Below are positions 1 through 8,394 of a stretch of 64,000 nucleotides of DNA, piece after piece. The stretch lies in the NCBI RefSeq assembly GCF_023073335.1, contig NZ_JADPJG010000032.1, positions 124,001 through 188,000 on the forward strand. The letters run 5' to 3'. Position 1 is the stretch's first letter. Each line of letters begins with the position of its first letter. Made by a program: the position numbers and the translations under genes. The notes beneath the pieces were generated by a model. It worked only from the letters and a program-made list of their open reading frames with translations. It did no database searches and had not been told where the DNA came from. This stretch comes from Bradyrhizobium sp. 21 (GTDB lineage Bacteria; Pseudomonadota; Alphaproteobacteria; Rhizobiales; Xanthobacteraceae).

Positions 1-201
1 AGCAAGATACCGGAAGTCACGATGATTTCGCGCCACGCCCGGGACGCAGATCAGAGTCGGCTTCCCGGCTGCCGGCTGCGGATCGGTATCCGTGTAGATG
101 ATCGTCCGCAGGCCGTCGGGCGTCCAGCAGCGCAGGGAATACTCTGTATCCGGTTCGACAGCGCTATTCGCGCCCTTCTTCAACACGTTCGGCCTCGTCA
201 C
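1..201 (-). CDS. Alpha/beta hydrolase, N-terminal part (cut by window edge)
   Basis: Only the first 67 codons are visible. The frame is open from a GTG at 201 to the window edge. It contains a beta-strand followed by VPGVARNHRDF, which matches the oxyanion-loop region of alpha/beta hydrolases (hydrophobic strand, x-G-x-x-R-x-x-x-D-F). The start is a GTG preceded by AGGTGAGGC, 3 bp after the stop of the KAS III-like gene, so it is probably the last gene of that operon. In this setting it could be an editing thioesterase or a hydrolase acting on the cluster product. The catalytic Ser, Asp and His lie outside the window. Confidence 0.5.
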   Translation of the reverse strand, partial: MTRPNVLKKGANSAVEPDTEYSLRCWTPDGLRTIIYTDTDPQPAAGKPTLICVPGVARNHRDFRYLA

Positions 202-204
202 GCC

Positions 205-1128
205 TCACCTATCTGAAGTTCCTGCCGCGACCCAGCGAAGGACCGTTGCGCCGACGACATGCGACGACCATCCCACAAGGAGAAAACAATCACCTTCCTC
301 CGCTTCGTTTGCGTCAACATAATCATGTAGCCCAATCAAACCGTCGCATGCGAACACATGGCCGAACCGCGGGAGCCCATCCCGATACACGACCGGCAAG
401 GTCACTCCTGCAGCCTCGGCGATCAGTTGGAGTGAACCTTGGTTGGTATTACCTGCGAATACCTCGCGGATCTCTCCAGCCGAGACACCGCTGCGCTCAA
501 GCACCGACTTGAGCGTACTGCAGACATTCCTGTAGCTCCGAGCGACTGAATTCGGATTGGCCGCCGATGCAGCCGCTAGCGCCACGTCGGTCGTCGTAGC
601 GTTGACGACCACTTCGAAGGGGCCCCTATCTGAGGATACGACGCAAGCGACGGCTCCATCGCTGAACAGCGTCGCCTGGCCAAACCGTTCTCTGACGTCG
701 TTCGCCTGGCCGAAGACAATCACCAGGACGTTCTTGATAGTCTCATCGGCCAGAAGGCACGACGCCAGCTGCAAGGCGCCGCTGGCCACGCTACAAGCCT
801 GCATTCCAAGCCCAAATATCCTCGCGGGCCCAAATCCCAAGGAGGAGAGCCCAGCCACCAGATCGGTATCCTGGGCGAGCGTAGATGAGGCGCTCGAATT
901 CGCCATGACGATTGCCCCGACTTGTGATGGCCGGATTGCACAACGCCGCAACGTCCCCTCTGCTGCACTCACGCAGATCTCGCGGAGCGACCGCGTATTG
1001 ATGCAGATGGAACGGAAACCGCGCGCCTTCCAGGCAGACCTTTCCTGATCGGCCAAGTCGGGCAATTCGTCGAGCGACCTGATTTCGCCGACTTTGTAGG
1101 CGAGGCCGGTCAGGTAACTTGGGCTCAT
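205..1128 (-). CDS. KAS III-like acyltransferase/condensing enzyme with altered active site
   Basis: 307 residues of thiolase fold related to FabH. The nucleophile Cys112 is in GMQACSVASG and the late motif LFSDGAVAC is present. By hand alignment the FabH His (HQAN motif) is replaced (GNTN, residues 226-229), and the FabH Asn position is a His (H257 in GHVFACD), with Asp262 five residues on. This pattern is unlike a fatty-acid-initiating KAS III and closer to diverged acyl-transferring homologues of antibiotic pathways (the CerJ/ChlB3 type). The ATG at 1128 was chosen because it overlaps the stop of the flavoprotein gene (ATGA) and follows AGGAG. The likely partner is the ACP at 2438 or one of the PCPs. 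Function is inferred. Confidence 0.75.
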   Translation of the reverse strand: MSPSYLTGLAYKVGEIRSLDELPDLADQERSAWKARGFRSICINTRSLREICVSAAEGTLRRCAIRPSQVGAIVMANSSASSTLAQDTDLVAGLSSLGFGPARIFGLGMQACSVASGALQLASCLLADETIKNVLVIVFGQANDVRERFGQATLFSDGAVACVVSSDRGPFEVVVNATTTDVALAAASAANPNSVARSYRNVCSTLKSVLERSGVSAGEIREVFAGNTNQGSLQLIAEAAGVTLPVVYRDGLPRFGHVFACDGLIGLHDYVDANEAEEGDCFLLVGWSSHVVGATVLRWVAAGTSDR

Positions 1129-2348
1129 GTCGCTCCTGACTCGGACCAACTGGCCCACTCTCCGAAAAGATCGTCACCGATCGGGTGCATCAACAGCGCG
1201 CTCGCCGTGCTCAACAGAATCCGATCGTTATGGATCATCAGAGGAGCCGACAGAATATCGCGTAGGTGCCGGTTGATACTATAGACGCTGTCGTTCCGGT
1301 ATCCTGCCAGCCCGCAGATCTCGAGCGCAGCACCGACGACCGAAGTCGCCGTTTGCGAAATGTTGACCTTCAAGCCATTCATGAGAATCGCGAAGCCACC
1401 TGAGGCGTGAGAGCCCCGCTCGCTCGCAAGTGCGTAGCGCTTAAGCGCCGTTTCGAGCTCAGAATTAATGAGCCCCAGGTCACCGATGGCTCTGGCCAGC
1501 AGCACTGCCCCTGGCGAGGTCTCGTTCGGCTTCTTCTTCGCCTCCGACTTCACAAATGATCTGGCTCGCTCTAGCGCGTCCGTTGCGATTCCGAACCAGA
1601 CACTTCCCCACAATACGTGTGCCAGAGGCATCCCCGATTTCGCGAGCAACTCACCATAACGACCGGGAAGTATTTGTTCTTCCGCACCCGACGCGTGCAG
1701 TTGAAATCCGCGGCTACAGGTGCCTCTCATTCCCAGCGTGTCCCAATTGGACAGCGGCTCCAGCGAATAGCTATCTCGGGTCACAACGACGGCGACTTGG
1801 TCAGACGGCGCCGATGTCGAGGTGCGTCGAGCAGTAACCAGTATAGCGTCGGCGTATTCGCCGTATGATATGACCGGCGCATTCTTGGCCAAGATGAACC
1901 GGCCGTCCTGGTACTCAAGGCCGCAAATGCTTCTTCGAATATCACCCCCCACGCCGCCCTCCGTGGTCGCCGAAGCGAACAGCAACTGCTCTTCGGCCAC
2001 GCGGCGCAGCAATGCCAGATGCCATTTCGATTGCGAGGCATGAGCCACGAGTGATGCCACCACGAGTTGATGCATCGCATACACCATGGCGGTTGATGCG
2101 CAGGTCCGCCCCAATATCCGACAAACTGTCGCGACCTCGGATATCGAAGCCTCGTAACCATCCAAACTCGCTGGAACAAGTACGCTGAGGAGGCGCTGCT
2201 GTTTCAGCACCTCCATGGCCTCAGAGGGGAAGCGTGCGTTTCGATCGACATCATCCGCGAACCTTGCAGCGACCTCCGCTGCGGCGAGCGCGCGCCGCCT
2301 GATTGCGTCGAGCCGAGGAGTGTCGGTCGCTGCATCAGCATCCATCAT
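1125..2348 (-). CDS. Acyl-CoA dehydrogenase-like flavoprotein (type-2 C-terminus)
   Basis: About 407 residues with the acyl-CoA dehydrogenase fold: a helical N-terminal domain, a central beta domain and a helical C-terminal domain. The C-terminal stretch SINRHLRDILSAPLMIHNDR resembles the R-x-x-R-D...H-x-D pattern of the Acyl-CoA_dh_2 group, which includes flavin-dependent hydroxylases and monooxygenases as well as dehydrogenases. It may therefore oxidise a carrier-bound acyl or amino-acyl group rather than act in beta-oxidation. The start at 2348 has GGAG 6 nt upstream; the longer frame to 2420 lacks a ribosome site. It is first in a three-gene set with the KAS III-like protein and hydrolase, and is divergent from the ACP gene. 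Confidence 0.8.
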   Translation of the reverse strand: MMDADAATDTPRLDAIRRRALAAAEVAARFADDVDRNARFPSEAMEVLKQQRLLSVLVPASLDGYEASISEVATVCRILGRTCASTAMVYAMHQLVVASLVAHASQSKWHLALLRRVAEEQLLFASATTEGGVGGDIRRSICGLEYQDGRFILAKNAPVISYGEYADAILVTARRTSTSAPSDQVAVVVTRDSYSLEPLSNWDTLGMRGTCSRGFQLHASGAEEQILPGRYGELLAKSGMPLAHVLWGSVWFGIATDALERARSFVKSEAKKKPNETSPGAVLLARAIGDLGLINSELETALKRYALASERGSHASGGFAILMNGLKVNISQTATSVVGAALEICGLAGYRNDSVYSINRHLRDILSAPLMIHNDRILLSTASALLMHPIGDDLFGEWASWSESGAT

Positions 2349-2437
2349 CGAAATCTCCGTTTGGTGATTGCACTCTAGGCGAATAGTTGATAAATTACAA
2401 CCATAAAGTGGAGTCGGCAAAATACGGAATACCGCTC

Positions 2438-2707
2438 ATGGACAAGCATCAGGTGTCGGCGATCGTCTGGTCGGAGATCAAGCGATGCGCGAACCCCGAA
2501 CTCGCGCGGTCAGTGGTCGAAGCCGATGCGCAAATGCCGTTGGACCTGCTTGGCATCGACTCGACAGCTCTCATCCATCTCTTCCTCGCGTTGGAAGAGA
2601 AGCTGCATATCAACCTTGAGGATTTGGCGATAGGCCGGCCAGCAACGATCGGCGACGTCATCGAGATCGGCGAAGCAGCCGTTAGAAAGGCGTCTGGCCT
2701 GCGATAG
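2438..2707 (+). CDS. Stand-alone acyl carrier protein
   Basis: 89 residues. The phosphopantetheine site is LLGIDSTALIHLFLALEEKL: the G-x-D-S motif with the modified Ser, followed by an amphipathic helix II of the usual length. It is the only cluster gene in this block on the plus strand, lying between the divergent flavoprotein gene and the convergent glmS gene. An upstream TTG at 2387 would extend it, but the ATG at 2438 gives a normal ACP length. It probably carries the acyl group handled by the KAS III-like proteins or the flavoproteins, which is inferred from proximity only. Confidence 0.8.
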   Translation: MDKHQVSAIVWSEIKRCANPELARSVVEADAQMPLDLLGIDSTALIHLFLALEEKLHINLEDLAIGRPATIGDVIEIGEAAVRKASGLR

Positions 2708-2730
2708 AGTCCGGGAAGACTGCGAGATCG

Positions 2731-4554
2731 CTATTCTACAGTCAGGGACTTCGCCAAGTTTCTGGGCTTGTCGACATCTGTCTGACGCAAACAGGCGATG
2801 TGATACGCTAGCAGTTGGAGTGGGATCGTATGCAGGATCGCCGCCAGCGGACCGCGCTGGAGAGGAACCGGCAGGATGCGCAGGTCATCATCCGACTCCA
2901 GACTAAGATCGCTATCAACCAACAGATAGACGAAACCGCGCCGTGCCCGAACCTCCTGCAGATTTGAGTACAACTTCTCGAAAAGTTCATCATTCGGCGC
3001 CGTCGCTACGATCGGAACCTCTGGCGTCACGAGAGCGAGCGGTCCGTGCTTTAGCTCACCGGCCGGATATGCATCGGCGTGAATGTAGGAGACTTCCTTC
3101 ATCTTGAGTGCTCCCTCCATCGCCACGGCATAGTGAATGCCGCGGCCCAGAAAGAGAACGTGCTCGCGACGCTGGAGAGCCTGTGCCCACGATATGATTG
3201 TCGGCTCCAAAGCCAATGCGGCGGATACCTTGTCGGGCAGCCCTTGCAACTGGGTGAGATGGTCTCGTTCCATCTCCTCGGAAAGTCTGCCTTGCGCACG
3301 GCCAATCGCCAGAGTCAACGCGAATAGAGCCGCAAGTTGGCAGGTGAAGGCCTTGGTCGAGGCAACACCGACTTCTAGGCCTGCCCGGGTTAACAGGTGT
3401 CGATCTGATTCCCTGACGAGGGCGCTCGTACCTACGTTGCAGATCGCGATTGACCGCGTCATTCCTAGTCGCTTGGCGTGCCGAAGAGCCGTGAGAGTGT
3501 CTATTGTTTCACCAGACTGCGAGACAGTTACGACGAGGCGGTTAGGGCCGGGTACGCTCACACGGTACTTGTACTCGCTTGCGATCTCGGCGTTCGCAAC
3601 GATCCCGCAGTGTGTCTCGATCCACTGGGCAGCTATTTTTGCAGCATGGAAACTCGTCCCGCAGGCCAATAACAGGACGCTGTCGACGTCCCCAAAATCC
3701 CACTCGCCGCGTTGCGCGGTGACAAGATCGGCCTGTACTCCGTCGATCGTGTCAGCCAACGCGTTCGGTTGCTCAAATATCTCCTTCTGCATGAAGTGCT
3801 GGAACGGCCCGAGTTCCGGCGTCGACACGCTTGACGAAACTGCAAACCAGTGGCGCTCGACCGCTTTGCCTTCGGCGGAGAGGATAAAGACATCGTCACG
3901 CGAGAACGCAAATACATCTCCTTCCTCCAGATAAGCCGCCTCGCCCGCCACGCCTGCGAGCGCCAAGACGTCGGAGGCCACCAGATAACCGCTCTTACCT
4001 GCCGCGCGTCCAACCAGCAGGGGCGAGCCGGCACGCGCGCCTACGACCCGATCAGGATCACGCGAGGACATCACCGCGATCGCAAATGAGCCTCGCATCG
4101 AGGCGATCGCTTCGCGCACCGCACTCAGCAGATCGCCCCGGTAAAGATCGGCGACCAGATGAGCAATCACTTCGGTGTCCGTTTCCGAAGCAAATGAAAC
4201 GCCCGACGCGATCAGGCGCGCACGCAACTCGATGTAGTTCTCGATGATTCCGTTGTGCACTACCGAGATAAGCGGTTCACCAGCGGTAGGCGAGAAATGC
4301 GGGTGCGCGTTCGCGATAGTCGGACGACCATGCGATGCCCACCGGACATGAGCAAGCCCGGATCGGCTCTTCAGATCGCGGGCATTCTCGGCGAGATCCT
4401 TAACGCGCGAGATACTTCGCAGGCGCCGCAGTCCGGATTCGCCGCTTATCGACAGACCGCAAGAGTCGTAGCCGCGATATTCAAGCCGGAGCAATCCCTG
4501 CAGCAGGGTCGGTACGATGTTGGAGTCAACTATGCCACCTACAATGCCACACAT
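2731..4554 (-). CDS. Glutamine--fructose-6-phosphate aminotransferase (GlmS/NodM type)
   Basis: 607 residues and full length for the family. The protein begins Met-Cys-Gly-Ile-Val-Gly; Cys becomes the N-terminal nucleophile of the glutaminase domain (residues 1 to about 230). Two SIS sugar-isomerase domains follow, and the C-terminus PRNLAKSLTVE is typical. It makes glucosamine-6-phosphate from fructose-6-phosphate and glutamine. A GTG at 4566 overlaps the PCP stop, but the ATG at 4554 is required for Cys to follow Met. Rhizobia often carry a second copy called nodM near nodulation genes. Here it is the last gene of an NRPS operon, so it may supply amino sugar or ammonia-derived amine to the product. 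I saw no nod box nearby. Confidence 0.93.
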   Translation of the reverse strand: MCGIVGGIVDSNIVPTLLQGLLRLEYRGYDSCGLSISGESGLRRLRSISRVKDLAENARDLKSRSGLAHVRWASHGRPTIANAHPHFSPTAGEPLISVVHNGIIENYIELRARLIASGVSFASETDTEVIAHLVADLYRGDLLSAVREAIASMRGSFAIAVMSSRDPDRVVGARAGSPLLVGRAAGKSGYLVASDVLALAGVAGEAAYLEEGDVFAFSRDDVFILSAEGKAVERHWFAVSSSVSTPELGPFQHFMQKEIFEQPNALADTIDGVQADLVTAQRGEWDFGDVDSVLLLACGTSFHAAKIAAQWIETHCGIVANAEIASEYKYRVSVPGPNRLVVTVSQSGETIDTLTALRHAKRLGMTRSIAICNVGTSALVRESDRHLLTRAGLEVGVASTKAFTCQLAALFALTLAIGRAQGRLSEEMERDHLTQLQGLPDKVSAALALEPTIISWAQALQRREHVLFLGRGIHYAVAMEGALKMKEVSYIHADAYPAGELKHGPLALVTPEVPIVATAPNDELFEKLYSNLQEVRARRGFVYLLVDSDLSLESDDDLRILPVPLQRGPLAAILHTIPLQLLAYHIACLRQTDVDKPRNLAKSLTVE

Positions 4555-4562
4555 CTCAAGGC

Positions 4563-4805
4563 TCACTGGGCGGAGATTTGAAGGAGATGCTCCGCCATTA
4601 GTCGGGGAGTGCCATTTTCGTAGACTGCCATTGGAGAAATGCGATACCCAAAGTCTCCCTTGAGCCGCGCCACGACGCGCATAGCCCCGATCGATGTTCC
4701 GCCAAGTTCGAAGAAGTTGTGATCCAAGTGTACGGACCTAATCGGGAGTTCTTCCTCCCACAAGCGCACGAGCAGAGTTTGCAGGTCCAGGAGCGAATGT
4801 TGCAT
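4563..4805 (-). CDS. Free-standing peptidyl carrier protein
   Basis: 80 residues comprising a complete carrier domain, with the phosphopantetheine site FFELGGTSIGAM (Ser in GGTS). It lies 23 bp after the end of the adenylation protein gene (4829), so the A and PCP domains of this module are on separate polypeptides. Its stop overlaps a GTG of the glmS frame. It probably carries the amino acid activated by the 4829-6901 protein. Confidence 0.85.
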   Translation of the reverse strand: MQHSLLDLQTLLVRLWEEELPIRSVHLDHNFFELGGTSIGAMRVVARLKGDFGYRISPMAVYENGTPRLMAEHLLQISAQ

Positions 4806-4828
4806 TCACAGGACTCTCGAAAGCGAGA

Positions 4829-6901
4829 TCAATCAACGTACTCTAGCATCTTTAGAGCGTTTCGATCAAGCTTGCCACTGGCAGTTGTTGGAAGGCAGTT
4901 GACGGCGACGAAGCGGGACGGGATCATGTAGGGCGGCAGAAACTCGCGTGAAGCCTTTCGCAGGTCGTCGCTGGTGCGAGATCGTTCCCCCTCGATAACG
5001 GCATAGGCAATTAACCATTGCGCGCCTGCGGCGTCGCTCACCGCGACTACGGCGACCTGTCGAATCGTCTCCAGCCGCGCGAGGGCAGCCTCGACTTCAG
5101 CGATCTCGACACGATAGCCGCCAATCTTGACCTGCTGATCGGCACGGCCCGCAAAAGCCAGCGCGCCATCCGGCAACCAACGTCCCATGTCTCCGCTTCT
5201 GTAGAGCCGGTCGCCCTTCCCGAATGGATTGGGAACAAAGCGTGCGGCGGTCAGATCCCCCCGCCCAAGATAGCCTCGCGCGAGCCCGACTCCACCGATA
5301 TAGATCTCGCCGATGACCCCAACTGGTACGGGCTCCATGTTCTCGTCGAGCACATACACCTGTAAATTCTGCATCGGCCTGCCGATTGTCACAGCGCCCG
5401 CCTGATATCGGTGATAGGCACACCCGGTGGTGACCTCGGTCGGACCATAGCCGTGATAGAACTCGCAGCGAGCCGCCCAGTACGAGGCCAAATCCTCGGC
5501 GCATGCTTCTGCACCGGTGGTCAGGATCCGCAGATCCGGCAGATCCACGCCATCAAGAAACTGCAGCGCCGAGGATGTCAGCGATGCCACGTTGATTCTC
5601 GAACGCGACATGAAAGCGGCAAGCTCGAACGCAGAGAAGTTGTCTTTCGTGACGTGGAGCGACGCCCCGAACGGAAGAGCCATGGCGATTTCCCAGACGG
5701 AAAAATCGAAACTCATGCTGTGATAGAGTAGGGCACGATCGCCTGCCCTGACATCGAAGCCCTTTTGGACAACCCCCACAAGGTTACTGAGCCCCCGGTG
5801 GCAGATCAAAACGCCCTTCGGCTTCCCTGTCGATCCGGACGTGTAGATGACATAGGCAAGATTATCAGAATCTAGCTCAACGTGCGGTGCGTCATTGGGC
5901 CTGCGCGAAAGCTGCTCCTGCTCCTCATCCAGGACAAGAAGAGGAACCGAGGCGTTCCGAAACAACGAAGCGTGCTCCACTTTCGTGACCACGATTTGGG
6001 GACGGGCGTCGCGAACGATGAAGCCGAGCCGGTCGCGCGGATAAGCCGGATCCAACGGCAAATAAGCACCACCTGCTTTCATGATGGCGAGCAGGACCAC
6101 GAGAAGATCGACAGAGCGTTTCAAGCACATTCCCACGACGGCTTCGGGCCCGACGCCCAGCTCGATCAGTCGGTGAGACAATTGATTGCTGCGCGTTTCC
6201 AGCTCACTGTAGCTCAGCACCACGTGCTCGCAGACGACCGCCGGAAGATCAGGTGTGCGCCGAGCTTGTGCGGAGACGAGTCGATGAAACGGCTCTTTCG
6301 GGTACGGACACGCGGTATTGTTCCAGTCCGAGATCGCGCGCCGCCGCTCGGCCGCGTCGAGTAGCGGCAACGAACTTACGACTTGAGAAGGGTTTCGGGA
6401 CCACGCGGAGGCAAGCGTTTCCAGATGATGCATCCAGCGTCCGACCGTTGCCATCGACAGCATATCCGGCCGAAACGCAAACTGGAGCATGATACGTTCT
6501 TCGACACACTCCATCCGCACGCCCAACGCAAAGTTGGCCTGGGTCATTCGAACGTCTAGACAGGTGTCGGCCGCAGAGCAGTAAAGGATGTCATTGTCGC
6601 TCGCTGGGCAAGGTGCCAGGTCCCCAGCCTCGATCTTCCGGGCCAAAGTCTGAACCGTGTCGCTTGCACCGATCCTGACCGCGCCAACCCGTCCATGTCC
6701 GAGTGCAATCGAGACGAACCTCTCACCGCTCAATCGGAACGCCAACACGACGAGCAATGCCGCAAACAGGGGCGCGAGATTCAAATCCAGCTCCGCCGCG
6801 CAGCTACGGATCTCTCGCCCCGCAGTTGCACCGAAAACCGCTTCCATCGTGTCAATCTGCGTGCTTCCGGTCATAGTCCGATCGAAGGGAAGAGCCACCA
6901 T
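4829..6901 (-). CDS. NRPS protein: C-terminal half of a condensation domain plus adenylation domain
   Basis: 690 residues. Residues 1 to about 180 resemble only the second lobe of a condensation domain (start ALPFDR; no HHxxxDG). Residues about 185-690 are a complete adenylation domain: A3 YTSGSTGKPKG at 353-363, A5 GYGPTE, A7 YRSGDMGRW, A8 QVKIGGYRVE, and A10 with Lys in SGKLDR. Hand alignment to GrsA gives pocket residues D-F-W-S-L-T-G-T-G-K. I do not recognise this code; its first three positions match the threonine code. The start at 6901 follows AGGAGGT. An MbtH gene lies directly upstream, as expected for A domains that need MbtH. No carrier domain is attached; the next gene supplies one. 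Confidence 0.88.
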   Translation of the reverse strand: MVALPFDRTMTGSTQIDTMEAVFGATAGREIRSCAAELDLNLAPLFAALLVVLAFRLSGERFVSIALGHGRVGAVRIGASDTVQTLARKIEAGDLAPCPASDNDILYCSAADTCLDVRMTQANFALGVRMECVEERIMLQFAFRPDMLSMATVGRWMHHLETLASAWSRNPSQVVSSLPLLDAAERRRAISDWNNTACPYPKEPFHRLVSAQARRTPDLPAVVCEHVVLSYSELETRSNQLSHRLIELGVGPEAVVGMCLKRSVDLLVVLLAIMKAGGAYLPLDPAYPRDRLGFIVRDARPQIVVTKVEHASLFRNASVPLLVLDEEQEQLSRRPNDAPHVELDSDNLAYVIYTSGSTGKPKGVLICHRGLSNLVGVVQKGFDVRAGDRALLYHSMSFDFSVWEIAMALPFGASLHVTKDNFSAFELAAFMSRSRINVASLTSSALQFLDGVDLPDLRILTTGAEACAEDLASYWAARCEFYHGYGPTEVTTGCAYHRYQAGAVTIGRPMQNLQVYVLDENMEPVPVGVIGEIYIGGVGLARGYLGRGDLTAARFVPNPFGKGDRLYRSGDMGRWLPDGALAFAGRADQQVKIGGYRVEIAEVEAALARLETIRQVAVVAVSDAAGAQWLIAYAVIEGERSRTSDDLRKASREFLPPYMIPSRFVAVNCLPTTASGKLDRNALKMLEYVD

Positions 6902-6911
6902 TGACGACCTC

Positions 6912-7130
6912 CTAGAACAAAACGTTCGAAGAACCGCAATCCATCTTCTTGGAAAGACACGCCGGCTTGAGATCGGTCCACCTCAAACGAACCTGCGCCA
7001 GGCACTCGTCCAGCGACGCGGCCTTGCTCGTCGGCTGCCATCCGTTTGGCAGCGCAAGCTCCTCCGGCCAGACTGAGTATTGTTCGGCCGAATTGCGAAC
7101 GATCAGATAACCTCTTGGGATGTCTGGCAT
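6912..7130 (-). CDS. MbtH-family protein
   Basis: 72 residues. The family signature is visible: N-x-x-x-x-Y-S-V-W-P near residues 13-22, PNGW at about 28-31, and CLAQVRLRWTDLKP near 43-56. MbtH proteins bind adenylation domains and are needed for their folding or activity. It lies 10 bp before the half-C/A gene, its most likely partner, and 28 bp after the MFS gene. It has no enzymatic activity of its own. Confidence 0.9.
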   Translation of the reverse strand: MPDIPRGYLIVRNSAEQYSVWPEELALPNGWQPTSKAASLDECLAQVRLRWTDLKPACLSKKMDCGSSNVLF

Positions 7131-7158
7131 GATCCTGGACCTCGCGTGGCTTGTGGAC

Positions 7159-8379
7159 TCAGTCGCCCGTGCCGCCGTCGTGCGACCGTTCCAATTTCGA
7201 AATTGGCGGTACCACTCCCATCATGATGCCGGCCACGAGCAGTCCTGGAATCGAGCAGAGAGCCCAGAGATAATTTGGACCGAGCGCGGAATAGATCGTG
7301 GTGCCGGCGGCGGGACCTACCGACCAAGCCAGCGCAGCCGAAGAATAGTAAGTCGTGAGATAAGTCCCTCGCCTCGCTTGGGGCGACGCCGCGACGGCAA
7401 GGGTCAGGGCAGCCGGGTGCACGACCATCTGGCCGGCTGACGAGACGATAACGACGACTGCTGACCAGACGACTCCGGAACCGAACATACTCAACGAGTA
7501 GGCCGAGCACATGAGGACGGCACCGAGTGCAACCAGAATGCGCTTGTCGAACCCCATCAATGACGTGGTCACCGGTAAAATGAAAATCGCGAGCGTAAGA
7601 CAGCCAAGAGCGAGCACGAGGCCAAACTGCGCGGGAGAGATGCCGTAGATAGAAGTCGTGAAAAGGGGAAAGGTGGAGATCGACTGCGAGCGAACGATTT
7701 CTACGAGAAACAGCGCAAGACAGATCGCCAAGAATATTGGATTCCCCAACGGCGAGCTGCCGTGTGCCGACTTGGGGCCAGCTGGAGCGCCGTCCTTCAA
7801 TCCCACCCGCGTTGCAAGCCCCGCGAAAATGCATAGTGCTGCAACATTCAGAATCGCGTCTGCCAGAAAAATATACTTGGACGCATTCGCGTAAACGACA
7901 CCGCCAGCAAGCAAAGCCATTCCCGAGCTCAAATTCCACACCAAATTCCCTAGTGCATACGCCCTGGGGCGATCAGCAGGCTCGGTTGCCGAGGTAAGGC
8001 AGCCCTGAAAGGCGGGCCTGAAAACGGCTGTGAGCGCTCCGCACACGAAGAACACAAGGCCGAACTGCGCGATGGTGGATGTCTGCCCCAACAGAACAAA
8101 GCAGATCGCCTCCAACCCGCATGCGACCACGATGACGGCCAAGTTTCCAAACCGATCAATCGCGTATCCGGCGGCGGGAAACGAGATCAGCGTGCCCGCA
8201 GCATTCGCAGCGACAATCCAGCCGATCTCCCCGATCGACGCGCCCAACTCATCCCTAAGGTAGAGTCCCGCGAACGGCACTACGAACATCGCCAAGTATT
8301 TCAGGAGAGCCGCAAATGCGAGGATCCAGATCCTTGCGGGCAAATCCGCTCCGACGAATCGAGCAACCGTCAGTTTCAT
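7159..8379 (-). CDS. MFS transporter, probable product exporter
   Basis: 406 residues with about 12 hydrophobic segments. The loop between helices 2 and 3 reads GYAIDRFGN, a variant of the MFS G-x-x-x-D-R-x-G motif. It has a cytoplasmic N-terminus with no signal peptide. It lies between the alcohol dehydrogenase gene (15 bp gap) and the MbtH gene, inside the biosynthetic operon, which suggests export of the peptide product or self-resistance. The substrate is unknown. Confidence 0.85.
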   Translation of the reverse strand: MKLTVARFVGADLPARIWILAFAALLKYLAMFVVPFAGLYLRDELGASIGEIGWIVAANAAGTLISFPAAGYAIDRFGNLAVIVVACGLEAICFVLLGQTSTIAQFGLVFFVCGALTAVFRPAFQGCLTSATEPADRPRAYALGNLVWNLSSGMALLAGGVVYANASKYIFLADAILNVAALCIFAGLATRVGLKDGAPAGPKSAHGSSPLGNPIFLAICLALFLVEIVRSQSISTFPLFTTSIYGISPAQFGLVLALGCLTLAIFILPVTTSLMGFDKRILVALGAVLMCSAYSLSMFGSGVVWSAVVVIVSSAGQMVVHPAALTLAVAASPQARRGTYLTTYYSSAALAWSVGPAAGTTIYSALGPNYLWALCSIPGLLVAGIMMGVVPPISKLERSHDGGTGD

Positions 8380-8394
8380 TGTCTGTCCGTTCCT

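Noticed and set aside
2731..4805. Nod box upstream of the glmS/nodM-like gene
   Set aside because: I looked for the long conserved nod-box pattern upstream of glmS, the PCP gene and the operon start and found none, so nodM is not asserted.
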